Made by a program: the position numbers and the translations under genes. Positions 11,801-20,287 of a stretch of 64,000 nt of DNA are shown in pieces. Each line of letters begins with the position of its first letter. The stretch's first letter is position 1. Below the pieces are notes generated by a model that was not told the origin of the DNA, made no database searches, and saw only the letters and a list, made by a program, of their open reading frames with translations. Source of the DNA: Talpa occidentalis. Its lineage: Eukaryota; Chordata; Mammalia; Eulipotyphla; Talpidae. The DNA lies in NCBI RefSeq assembly GCF_014898055.3, contig NW_023601212.1, positions 46,116,329 through 46,180,328 on the forward strand. Direction: 5' to 3'.

Positions 11801-14800
11801 AGTTCTTGTATAAATAAATAAATCTATAAAAAAAAACAAAAAAATAAAAATTAGAGGTGATAAAATCCCAAGGTATTTTCCCATTAATTCATTAACAGTA
11901 TCTGTGGACATAATAACGTACTTCTATGAGAATTATTTCCTGAAACAAATAAGGAAACTCATAAGAAAATGTGTCATTTCATATTTTGGTAAATTTTTCC
12001 TGTCTGACTCCATAGAAGACAGAGGGATTCTCATCTTTAATTCCACATTCTTCTATAGTTAATTACCATCTGGAAAACTCCAGTGCCCACTTGTGAGAGG
12101 AAGAGAGTATAAAAGGCAAATTACATCTTAATCATTACAAGAATACTTTTGGCTTTTGCAAAACACCCTCCTCCAAAGACCTGGAGGAACCCTCCTTGAG
12201 GTTCCCTAAAACACACTTTAAGAACTGCTGTGGGCCTCCCCTGTTGGCGCAGCGGTTGAGTGCTGGCCTGCAAAGCTGCCTGCAGCCTCTGCAGCGCCAG
12301 TTCAATCCCCGGCCACTGGCGAGGTTCCCACATGGCGCAACAGACCTTTCCTGCCGCGCCCACTGCTCTGCTCAGCAGTGTACTTCGGTCCTTCTGCCTA
12401 TTCTGTTCCCCACTCTGGCTCTGGTGAATTCTCTCACCCTCCTGCACTTCTGACTGTACCCAGTGCTTGTATAAATAAATAAATAAATCTTTAAAAAAAA
12501 AAAAAAAAAAAGAACTGCTGTGGTAGTATATCAGTGAGATGTGGGGAAGCTTGAGGGGGTGGGGAGGTTGGAAGACCCTTGAGCCACAGCTTAAGAAGCC
12601 ACTGTAGGTGGACAAATGGCCCAAAGCATGTTTCCAAGCTACATCAACATGAACCCTGCCACTCTGCTTTCCATCCTCAGGTGTGGAGTCTGTCAGAGCA
12701 GGGAACCCTGCTGGCCATCCTCGAAGGTGTTGGGGCACCTGTGAACTTGCTGGTCCAGGGTGGGACCCTGGTTGCCTCTGCTTCCCAGCAGTCGTCATCT
12801 TTGAAGGTCTGGGACCTCACCTATGCTCAGCAGTCTGGAGCCTCTACCCCATTTCTGGACCGCACTGGCCTCACTGCTGTGTCTCATAATGGAAACTATG
12901 TGTACTTCCCCAAAATTGGAGACAGAAACAAAGTTACCATTTGGGACTTGATGGAAGGTTTGTAAGATATAAGCACGGTCTTTTTTAAAAAAAAGATTTA
13001 TTTTATTTATGCAAGAACTGGGGTACAGGCCAGAGCGCCGGAGGGTGCAAGAATTCACCAGAGAGAGTGGAGAGCAGAACAGGCAAATGGACTGAAAACA
13101 CTGCTGAGGGGAGCAGCGGGCGAGACAGGAGAGATCTGCCTCTCCATGTGGGTATCTCCCTGGCCAGCCAGGAATTGAACCCGCGCTGCAGATGCTGTGG
13201 ACAGCTTCACAGCGCTGTGCTTAACCCACTGCACCACCGGGGAGGCCCTATAAGCATGGTCTTTTGTGAGGGTAAGAATTGAAACCCATCTTGGCTTATT
13301 CAGGCTGTTGTAACAAAAGACGATAGCTGGGGTAGCTTAACAACAGGTAACGATTTCTCATGGTTCTGGGGATTGGAGGTCCAAGATCAAGGCACTGGAC
13401 GATGGGTGTCTGGTGAGGGCCACTCAGTTATTTGCAGCCTTTTCATTATCTCCTCAAATGGCAAAGAACTGAGAGGAAGCTAGTTTTCTAGTGTATCTTT
13501 CTTTGGGGACAGTAATTCAATCACAGGGACCCTACCCTCATGACCAAATCCCAAAGGCCCTCACCTAGTACCATCACCTTGGGAGTTAGAACTTCAATAT
13601 ATGAATGGGGGGGGCATTCAGCTCATAACACCCCAATAATTCCAACCCAGTTGGAAATAACAAATAGAAACAGGACTTAATTTTATCAATTTCCAGCACA
13701 ATCTGGACAATCTTGTTATCATTGTCTGATTTAATCCAGTATTCCTACAAGCAAAATCTGAGACAGGGATATTTGCAAGTGTGGCTTGTTGAGGTGAGTT
13801 GCTAGGAGAGACCTGAAGAGGGGTGTGGGGGAAGCAGACGGGTTGGGGAGGACTGTTAAGCTGCCCCAGCTATGGTCTTTTGTTACAACAGCCTGAATAA
13901 GCCAAGATGGGTTTCAATTCCTACCCTCACAAAAGACCATGCTTATAGGCCCTCCCTGGTGGTACAGCAGGTTGAGTGCAGCGCTGTGAAGCTGTCTGAA
14001 GCCTCTGCAGCATGGGTTCAATTTCCAACTGGCCAGGGAGATACCCACCAAAGAGGTAGCTTCAATCTGATCCTGAAGGGAGCCCTAGATATGAATTTCA
14101 TCTCAGAGGATCCCCTCATGAAGCAGGGGCACTAGCCTTTTGTATTACCTGGTCAGACATGCATTTGTTCTGGTACTATCCTTGGCAACATTTCCCGATG
14201 GAAGACACTCTTCACCCAAGGGCAGTGGGCAGCCATGTGTGGGGGTGAATGGCCAGCAATGGGGATCTGGGCACATCACTGATAATATCTATTGCAATCC
14301 TCACTGAAATAATGAAGGTATTGAATTCCTTATTAATGATCAAACAGTGAGAAGGAAAATTCACTCTCAAGTTTGTGGATACACTGAGTTGGCCAATATT
14401 TGTTAGATGCCAGCTGCATCTGGACTCTTGGGGTTGACAGAGAGCAAGCCAGACATTTGTGGTGGGGCAGGAGATAGGAGTTGCAAACTACAGTCTTTAG
14501 GCCCAAACCAGACATAGCCATTTGCTAACATATTGTCTGTCATGTCTAGTGGGCAGTTTCACCACTGTTTACTAGTACTTTTGCTGCATAAATAATTGCT
14601 CTAAGATAAATGAACTAAGTAGTTGACAGCTTGATTTCATTTCTCCACTGACAAAAGAATAGAGAAACCAATTCTTAGCAAACTGATGTGCTATCATGTT
14701 CTAATATAGTAGCATTCTATCTGGCTTCACACTCTCAACCTTCACACTTAGAATAAGGTCACCAAAAAAAAAATTTTTAATGTGTCATACTGTGAACAAA

Positions 14801-17800
14801 TGAAAGACTCAGGACAGGTGCTAAGGTAAAATCCACAAAAGAAAATTAGTTCTTTGTGCAGTATTGCCAGGAATCTACACACTTCTGGAAAAGTAGGGGA
14901 AATTTGTGTGTGGAAGGAAGGCTCCCTCTCCCTGCTTTTGGTTCCTTTGGCCCAATAACAAATTGATATGAGATAGTTAGCCAGAGAAAAGACAAATTTA
15001 ATTTCATGAGCAAGGAGGTCCTTAGTATGAAACCTGGTGAATGATTAAAACAGCCAGATTGTATAACTTTTCAACAAAGAGGCAATAAATTTGTGAAGAA
15101 CGAACAGAACAAAGAAACTCTTGAAAGTTTTGGTTTGGGCAACTAATGTAGTGAGCTAAGCAGAGCTTGTTCATACCAGACATCCTTGTTGTGGCCAATG
15201 AGGCATCTCTGCAGTTCTGAATGCAGGGAGGTTCCTTTCACACAGACAGGAGGAGCATCAGAGAAAATGCTTTTAGGAAAAAGGGAGGTTTAGGGTGCTA
15301 TTCAGTCCACCACTGTTTCTTTGATTCAAAATAATTAATCTGCTGCTACTTTAGCATATCTTGGGGCAGCCCTGATCTGGGACCCAACATAAATGTATTG
15401 AGAGGTTTTGTTCTTTTTGCAATATATTTGCATTCAAATATTTCATATTTTCTTATTAATTTTTCATGTTTCATTATATACTTTTGAAATTCCCTCTGCT
15501 TTTTTCCCTTTTACACTTGATTTTAGCCAAAAGGCTGAGAAGTGATCTGTTTTTTTCTCTTTTATGGCAGAATTGTTTTATGACCAATTAGTTACTCAGC
15601 AAATATATTTGCAGTAAAACTACCTAAAGCCATTGTCTGTGCCTGCTTTGGGGCTATAAAGTCAGGATTAATTGGTTGCAAAGAGAACCTATAGCCTGCA
15701 AAGCAAGAATATTTGCTCTCTGGCCCTGTTTAGAACTTTGGAAAAGGAACACTTGGGATGAGGTCTGAAAAGTCACATGTGGCCTCAAGTCACATGGAAA
15801 GGCATGGGTGTTTGTCAGAAAGGAGTGGGAAGTCATGGAGAATGGTTAGGCAGGGCAGTGAGATGATTCAATTATCATTTTAAAAGCTTGGAGGTTGGGG
15901 GCAAGAGAGGAAGTCTGGAAACTTGTGGATACCAAGTTCAAGATTGTGAATAATGAAAACATGTTTTAAAAATCCTTAAAAATAGGAAACATGGCTAGAG
16001 CATTCCTCTGACCCATTCTTGATATGGTCTTCTCTCTGTGACAGGTGAGGAACAAGACGCTCTGGACACCTCCAATGAGGTCAGGTGTTTGGAGGTGGCT
16101 GAGCAGGCCAAGCTCCTCTTTACTGGCCTTGTTTCAGGGATCGTCCTGGTGTTCCCTCTGAATTCTAGGCAGGATGTGATGTGCATCCCCCCTCCAGAAG
16201 CCCGGAAGGCCGTCAACTGCATGGCGCTGAGCAAGGGTGAAGAACGCCTGGTTATTGCTTATGACAACATTGTCCTGGTGCTGGACATCAGTCCTGGGGA
16301 CCCCTGTCCAGTCATTGATGGGCCAACTTACACCTTCTATACCCAGCTGCCTGAGACCATATCTAGTGTGTCTGTCCTGGTTGACTACCGAGTGGTTTAT
16401 GGCATGACCAACGGTGACCTCTTCCTCTATGAGTGTGTGAATTCCAAAGTGTTCCCTCTGGAGGCCCACAGGAGCCGAGTCACCTGCGTGGAGGTTAGCC
16501 ACAAAGAGCAGCTGGCAGTCAGCGGATCTGAGGAAGCACTACTTTGTCTCTGGAACCTGCAGGAATGCAAGTGGAAATTTGAGATGAGCTACACGGTACG
16601 TGGCCCACCACACACCATGCGTGCTGGGGCCTGGTGTCAGAAAAGTGACACAGGCATCCCTCATTAAGTGTACACCATGTCCGTTCACTGCGGTGGGGAC
16701 TAGGATGAGGCCAGTGATGTTCACCTTGAAAACAGAATTTAAGCAGTGACCCCAAACTTGGCAAGTGAGAGAAATACCATTTTAATGCAATGTTTAAAAA
16801 GATCAAAATGAATGCAAAAGATCCAGGAAGAACAAGATACCCCTGTTCAAAGGCAAGATCAAATCCTGTGCTGGCGCAACCTCACTTTCCTCATCTTAAT
16901 TTGGCATGTGCCATTCTTACACCCAATAATTTGATTGCACAACCTCTGCTGACCCTTCCTAGTGCCGAGGAAGTAGCTGTGGCCAGGGTAGACACCCTCC
17001 AATCTCTCAGAGTCACGTTCTCATGGGCGAGACACTGGGCAATGTGAGGGCAGGACTTGTTTGTGTTTTCTCACTGAGGTAGCCCCTGAAAATCCTTAGT
17101 ATTTGATAAACTGTGAAATAAAAGCAAAGCAGCAAATATATGATGGGTTGTGAAGCAGAAGGCTTTGAAGAAAAATAGGGCAAGGTCAAAGGATGGAGTA
17201 GCAAGAGTTGCTACTGAAAAAGGTTGAATAAGTCAGGTGGAACAGCATTTTAGGCAGAAGGAACAGCAGCTGTTGTTTTTTCCAAGTTAATACAAAAATT
17301 TCTTATAAAAAACTTGGAGGCCAACATTAAAAGCATAGTTTGTACACATTTTTGGAAGGACACAAAGTGAATACAGCCAAATATATAATAAAACAAAGTT
17401 AATGCCAAAAAAGAGGCTAAATAGAATTACACAGATAGTGGTTTTAGAGCTTGATTCTTGGCCTTTCCCATTATCACTCCAAGTGAAAAATAAGAGCTTG
17501 GGCTTTTCTTGTGTCCGAAATAGCATGACAAATGTGACAAATCTGAAGAGGGAAACTTGCAACTCCTTTACTTACAAAATGTCTTAGAGTCCACACCTAT
17601 CATCTTGTAAGAAGCTATTATGATATATAGATAGTTATACATTCCTATTACAGAGTATATAAAGTACACAAATTAATATATCTTCGTATAATTTAATCTT
17701 CACAACAAATATTGTTAGGTTGATGTTATTCAGTTTTTCAGATAGGCAATAAAGCTTGTACTTTAGGTTGCAAGAGTGAAAATTGTTAGTTAACATAGGG

Positions 17801-20287
17801 AGACTATCTTGTAACTAAAAGAAGAGGGAATATGTATAGTTTCATCTCAAAAGGACTTTGCCCCACTTAACTTATTTATTTTTATGAAGTCACTAGAAGC
17901 GTAAGCTATAAGTAAACTTTTGTTTAGTTGAGATGGAAAATGTCACCACAGCAGGGAAATAGATCTAGTTTTTTGGTATTTGTTTTTAAGCACACTTAAT
18001 TTTTTAAATGATTTCAGATTTGCAGAAAAGTTGCAAGATATTAGAGAGCTCCCAAATACCTCTCACCCAGCTGCCCCTAATGTTAACTTCTTATGTAACT
18101 AGAGCATGTTTATCAAAACTAAGAAATTAATGTGAGAACAATTATTACCTAGCCTATTGACTTTATGGGATTGTATCCAGTTTTTCGATGAATTCCCTTT
18201 TTCTGTTCTAGGATCCATTTCAGTATCCCATGTTGCATTTAGCACATAGCTTTTAATTAAATACAATTATAGTGAGTACTCACATAACCAAGGTCATTTA
18301 AGAAATTAAATCCTAGAATTCCAGCCCTCTGATGCAAAATGTCACTAAGTCCTCAATCTAATATCTGCAAAGATGTGTTTTGATCCTAGGATATCACAGA
18401 GACCCATCTGCCCAGGTTTAATTCCATCTATCCCCTGTGGGGTGCTTACAAGCCTTGCTTCCTGCAAGATGGCTAGGGGCTGATTTCCAGAGTGTCAGTC
18501 CAAAATCAAGATGATGTTGTCTTTTTTGACAGAGTTCTTACTGTAGAGGAGTCCAATGTGCTTGCTTCTCCAAGGATGACAAGTATGTGTTTGCTGGCTT
18601 AAAGGATCGTTCTATAATCGTCTGGAGTGTGTTGGATGGTGAGTTGTTTTGCTTTGAGGGAATGATTGAGCCTAGATCCAGAGAAGAAGGGTTTATTCTG
18701 GGGTTCTGAGCATTAGGGGGACCCTACTGTGGTCTTCATTGTTGGGTTCCATCCATCTTAGGAGGTGTCTTAAGGCCCATGGGACAGGTCTACCTCCTCT
18801 TCTGGACAAACGCTGTGGGTACCCGGAACTCCAGAATATCCTTTCCACTGGTCCTTGAGCCCTCTTTAGGGCCTAAGTGGGCTTCTTCTTCAGATCCATC
18901 CTAGTGAGAGTGTACTGTGAGCCCCTATTGTGCCTACAGATGTTCAGAGGTTCTGAGGGTGGCCATAGCCATGGGGTGGTGCACATGGAGTTTAGAAGTA
19001 TCAGCTGAGTAAAAACTGAGAATCTGAGAGATGGGGTGACTTGCTAAACTCACCTAGTGAGTAAAAGGCACTTTTACTGTGGTTTGAAGGTGGTGTTTCT
19101 GGTCCCATACTCACCTTTGTCATCTTCCATAGAAAAGGAACCCCAAAAGAGGGGTAGGGCCCTCCCATAGTTATCTCTGTTTGATGACTGAAGAAATTGA
19201 AGTTCAGAGAGGTAAAGGGAAACTTCCAAGGCCACAAAGCATGTGAGTGACTGAATGAACATCAGGTAGTTTCAAATATGTTGTAATTGAATACATTATA
19301 ATCAAATACATAGTTGTCCACTACATTATAATTAAATACATTGTAATTGAAAACAGTAATCAAATACATTGGAATTGAATATATATTAAAGCTGAAAATA
19401 TTATAATTAAAAACATGATAAACAAATACATTGTAATCAAACACACAATAGAATACACTGCAATAAGACTACATAATATTATATATCCATATACATAACA
19501 CATGTAACTACATATACATAATAACCAAATATGTTGTAGCTGAATACATTGTAATCAGATGCATTCTAATCAAATATATTATCACTAATACAGTGTAGCA
19601 AAGATGTCTCACAAAAGTCCCAGATGGCTCAGAAGCTGAGATCTGTGAATTGTAGCCTTAAAAGCCCACCCTGGGTCAGTTCACAACCTCTTTTCCTACT
19701 CCTCCTCCAATAATAATAATATTTGTCAAATGCATTCTGGACTGAAACTGATACTAAGCACCTGACATGCATAACATCTTCACATTTTCAGGATTTTCCT
19801 CTGCAGGTGCAATCTGTTATTGTTCCCATCTTGCAGATGAGAAAAGAGGGACTCTGAGAGGTTGTGTCTGCCTAAACTTGTCAAGGGCATGGGATTTGAC
19901 CCCATGCAGTCAACTCTCAAACATGTGAGATTTGTTCTCTACTATCCCCATTTCCTCATTTGTACCCTGTTTTCCACCCCCACAGGCACCCTGCTGGCTG
20001 TCCAGTTTGTCCATGCAGTGGTGAATAGAATCATCCCAACTTCCAATGGCTTCATTGCCCCCACCAGACATGGCTATCTCATCCGTGAGCGTTTCCAGTG
20101 CCCTTCTGCAAGGGTCTCGCAGCAGGACCCTCTCAAGAACTTCAAGAAGGCAGTATGGATGGTCAAATCCAGGCAGAAGGAAGAGCTTGCTGCTGGTACA
20201 GAAGCTCTCCAGGACTCAGAATCAGGGAGCATTCAAGAAAATGAATCCAAATCTAACAAACGCTCACAAGTCTGCCTGCTGGTATAG
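2557..20287 (+). CDS. NWD1: NWD1, C-terminal part: seven exons of a NACHT and WD repeat protein
   Basis: Coding exons are 2557-2829, 9269-9359, 10713-10867, 12681-12957, 16045-16595, 18533-18638 and 19986-20287. Joined, they give 584 codons in one frame ending at TAG 20285-20287. The protein is a series of WD40 blades; strand-c WD-type signatures are NAWNLETAEL, SMWNSTTGKL, QVWSLSEQG, KVWDLTYAQ, TIWDLMEGE, CLWNLQECK and IVWSVLDGT. It matches the human NWD1 C-terminus as I remember it; human NWD1 is about 1,560 residues, so roughly the last 37% is here. The N-terminal and NACHT ATPase parts must lie left of base 1. NWD1 is a STAND-type cytoplasmic protein reported to influence androgen-receptor levels and purine-synthesis enzyme assembly. 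The propeller is presumed to be its sensor or partner-binding end. No stop or frameshift breaks the exons. SIN3B follows on the same strand, the order I recall in human. Confidence 0.93.
2830..3929. other. NWD1 intron, unique sequence
   Basis: No repeat, RNA gene or conserved coding pattern recognised. Short open frames here have no recognisable protein content. Confidence 0.6.
3930..4420 (-). repeat. MIR element split by a younger SINE
   Basis: The left part (3930-3998) has TTGGGTTCAGACACACTTGA; the right part (4289-4420) has GAGCCTCAGTTTCCCCATTT and GTAAGATGGG. Together they form one antisense MIR interrupted by the SINE at 3999-4288. Confidence 0.75.
3999..4288 (-). mobile_element. tRNA-derived SINE inserted in MIR, with (TA)n tail
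   Basis: TSD TTACCTTTA (3990-3998, 4289-4297). The tail has expanded to a TATA-rich microsatellite (3997-4028). Confidence 0.88.
4421..8002. other. NWD1 intron, AT-rich, partly ancient L1-like
   Basis: Around 6430-6840 are phrases such as GAAAATCAAAGATAAAGAG, ATTATGAGGATAGAAGACAA and AGACAAAATAAAGACATTTT that resemble sense-strand ancient L1 sequence. The block around 5160-5620 has a poly(T) and an end like TCCCAAGTAAACTTCTTGCA found in old repeats. Nothing else is recognised. Confidence 0.35.
8003..8060 (+). repeat. Perfect 29-bp tandem duplication
   Basis: The unit starting GACACATTTCATAGTATCTG occurs at 8003-8031 and again, without change, at 8032-8060. It is a recent replication-slippage event. 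Confidence 0.95.
8622..8853 (+). mobile_element. tRNA-derived SINE with A-box region deleted
   Basis: TSD AAAAAATGCTAAG (8609-8621, 8854-8866). The head jumps from TGGTGGCGCAG to CCACTGCAGCATG, removing the A-box/anticodon segment between short CAG-containing repeats. Confidence 0.88.
9030..9215 (+). repeat. MIR element
   Basis: Contains AACAGGTGAGGAAACTGAGG and a decayed GTCCCAGAGTCAGTGATTGG, the MIR core and 3' region, ending about 55 bp before NWD1 exon b. Confidence 0.75.
9269..9359 (+). CDS. NWD1: NWD1 exon b (phase 0 to 1)
   Basis: The acceptor CTGCACAG ends at 9268 and the donor GTAATA starts at 9360. The 91 bp encode VSSEGDSLLEKLPEAVGFLV and VSEDDSLLAA, plus the first base of a Gly codon completed in the next exon. 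A MIR relic ends about 60 bp upstream of the acceptor. Confidence 0.9.
9730..9850 (-). repeat. MIR fragment
   Basis: Antisense MIR-like stretch with GGACAAGTTTCCTAGCC and TTATCTTTGAAATGGGAG. Confidence 0.5.
10060..10395 (-). repeat. Old L1 3' UTR fragment
   Basis: Antisense L1M: AGGTTCACAACCAAATTGAG, CCCACTATCAACATCCAGCA and TTTTTGGTGTTGTACATTCT. Confidence 0.8.
10550..10660 (+). repeat. L2-like fragment
   Basis: TGTAGGCTCTGTGAAGGTGG through TTGTTCACCACTGGCACATA, TAGGTGCTCAGAAAA resembles the 3' end of L2/MIR-like ancient repeats. It lies 50 bp before NWD1 exon c. Confidence 0.5.
10713..10867 (+). CDS. NWD1: NWD1 exon c (phase 1 to 0)
   Basis: The acceptor CATTTCAG ends at 10712 and the donor GTGAGA starts at 10868. 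The exon encodes FGKSVRIFLADSQGF through VTGSRDALIQ, a typical WD40 blade (GSxD..I). It splices in phase to VWSLSEQ in the next exon, so the WD dipeptide strand is split exactly at this intron. Confidence 0.92.
11275..11555 (-). repeat. Old L1 3' fragment
   Basis: Same class as the fragment near 2165: CCCCATATAGACATCTAC, CCAACTTCCCCACAAATGTC, CAGGATCCGAC occurring twice. Confidence 0.5.
11571..11844 (+). mobile_element. tRNA-derived SINE, full length
   Basis: TSD TAAAAATTAGAGGTG (11556-11570, 11845-11859), perfect. A and B boxes (TGGCTCAGCGG, GGTTCCATTCC) are both present. Confidence 0.93.
12234..12509 (+). mobile_element. tRNA-derived SINE, full length
   Basis: TSD AAGAACTGCTGTGG (12220-12233, 12510-12523), perfect, with a long uninterrupted poly(A), so young. 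Confidence 0.93.
12681..12957 (+). CDS. NWD1: NWD1 exon d (phase 0 to 1), weak donor
   Basis: The acceptor CCATCCTCAG ends at 12680. The exon encodes VWSLSEQGTLLAILEGVG, then SLKVWDLTYAQQSG and KVTIWDLMEG. Frame continuity with the next exon (..MEG-EEQD..) requires the donor AAG|GTTTGT at 12958, which is a poor match at +3/+4. A better-looking GTAAGA lies 4 nt downstream at 12962, but using it would shift the frame. A SINE has inserted 27 bp beyond the exon end. Confidence 0.9.
12985..13248 (-). mobile_element. tRNA-derived SINE next to the NWD1 exon d donor
   Basis: TSD TATAAGCACGGTCTTTT (12968-12984) and TATAAGCATGGTCTTTT (13249-13265). The left TSD begins 10 bp after the donor GT. Confidence 0.92.
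13146..13342. repeat. Inverted duplication, left arm
   Basis: The head of the SINE at 12985-13248 plus about 94 bp of unique flank (13249-13342) recurs inverted at 13853-14048. The flank part has only about four mismatches. Confidence 0.88.
13343..13852 (-). repeat. Old MaLR-type LTR fragment in the loop of the inverted duplication
   Basis: TCTCATGGTTCTGGGGATTG, GGTCCAAGATCAAGG, ACCCTCATGACCAAATCCCA and a decayed TTCAGCTCATAACA follow the order of an antisense MLT1-like LTR, best seen from 13300 to 13632. The rest of the loop is unidentified. Confidence 0.5.
13853..14048. repeat. Inverted duplication, right arm, with 3'-truncated SINE head
   Basis: The flank copy 13853-13947 is followed by about 100 bp of sense SINE head (13948-14048) that stops inside the body without an A tail. 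The SINE portion differs from the left arm by roughly 15%. Confidence 0.88.
14049..15494. other. NWD1 intron, no recognised element
   Basis: AT-rich sequence without a family I can name. No exon-like open frame with splice sites and no structured RNA gene seen. Confidence 0.5.
15513..15546 (-). pseudogene. U2 snRNA 5' fragment (nt 1-34), retroinserted
   Basis: On the minus strand the sequence matches the first 34 nt of U2 with 3 differences. All three read as C-to-T on the + strand, and two are at CpG. It is flanked by direct repeats TCTGCTTTTTTCCCTTTTA (15495-15513) and TCTGTTTTTTTCTCTTTTA (15546-15564), 17 of 19 identical. No snRNA promoter is present. It is a 3'-truncated snRNA pseudogene in the NWD1 intron between exons d and e. 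Confidence 0.88.
16045..16595 (+). CDS. NWD1: NWD1 exon e, largest exon (551 bp, phase 1 to 0)
   Basis: The acceptor CTGTGACAG ends at 16044 and the donor GTACGT starts at 16596. The exon carries 184 codons from GEEQDALDTSNEVRCLEVAE to CLWNLQECKWKFEMSYT and spans about three WD40 blades. The segments CIPPPEARKAVNCMALSKGE and DGPTYTFYTQLPETISSV are very close to human NWD1 as I recall it. Confidence 0.95.
16596..17989. other. NWD1 intron between exons e and f, no recognised element
   Basis: AT-rich; short open frames on both strands show no known domain. Confidence 0.5.
17990..18470 (-). repeat. Old L1 3' fragment
   Basis: GATTTCAGATTTGCAGAAAA, AGAGCTCCCAAATACCTCTC, TTCTAGGATCCATTTCAGTA: antisense ancient L1 ending about 60 bp before NWD1 exon f. 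Confidence 0.55.
18533..18638 (+). CDS. NWD1: NWD1 exon f (phase 0 to 1)
   Basis: The acceptor TTTTTTGACAG ends at 18532 and the donor GTGAGT starts at 18639. It encodes SSYCRGVQCACFSKDDKYVF and AGLKDRSIIVWSVLDG, a complete WD blade with D-K-D-R-S-I-I-V-W. It joins in phase to GTLLAVQFVHAV. Confidence 0.94.
19185..19261 (+). repeat. MIR fragment
   Basis: GAAGAAATTGAAGTTCAGAG and CCAAGGCCACAAAGCATGTG match the MIR core. Confidence 0.6.
19262..19605. repeat. Degenerate AT-rich minisatellite, about 15-bp unit
   Basis: Variants of ATACATTGTAATCAA repeat for about 340 bp. On the minus strand this reads as repeated NYNVF/DYNVF five-residue blocks, showing the 15-bp period rather than a gene. Confidence 0.85.
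19695..19925 (+). repeat. MIR element
   Basis: CTAAGCACCTGACATGCATA, CATCTTGCAGATGAGAAAAG and TCAAGGGCATGGGATTTGAC follow MIR order. It ends about 60 bp before the NWD1 terminal exon. Confidence 0.8.
19986..20287 (+). CDS. NWD1: NWD1 terminal coding exon with stop codon
   Basis: The acceptor CCACCCCCACAG ends at 19985. The exon encodes GTLLAVQFVHAVVNRIIPTS and continues to SKSNKRSQVCLLV, then TAG at 20285-20287. The final tail (DPLKNFKKAVWMVKSRQKEE, then a Ser/Glu-rich stretch) leaves the propeller and is likely disordered. The end at ..QVCLLV-stop agrees with the human C-terminus as remembered. Confidence 0.95.

Noticed and set aside
12121..12798. 225-codon open frame on the minus strand
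   Set aside because: It runs through a poly(T) and an antisense reading of a SINE and NWD1 exon d. The Phe/Lys run and SINE-derived peptide show it is not a gene.
19262..19605. CRISPR-like array or repeat protein
   Set aside because: Units are contiguous, degenerate and AT-rich with no spacers, in a mammalian intron.
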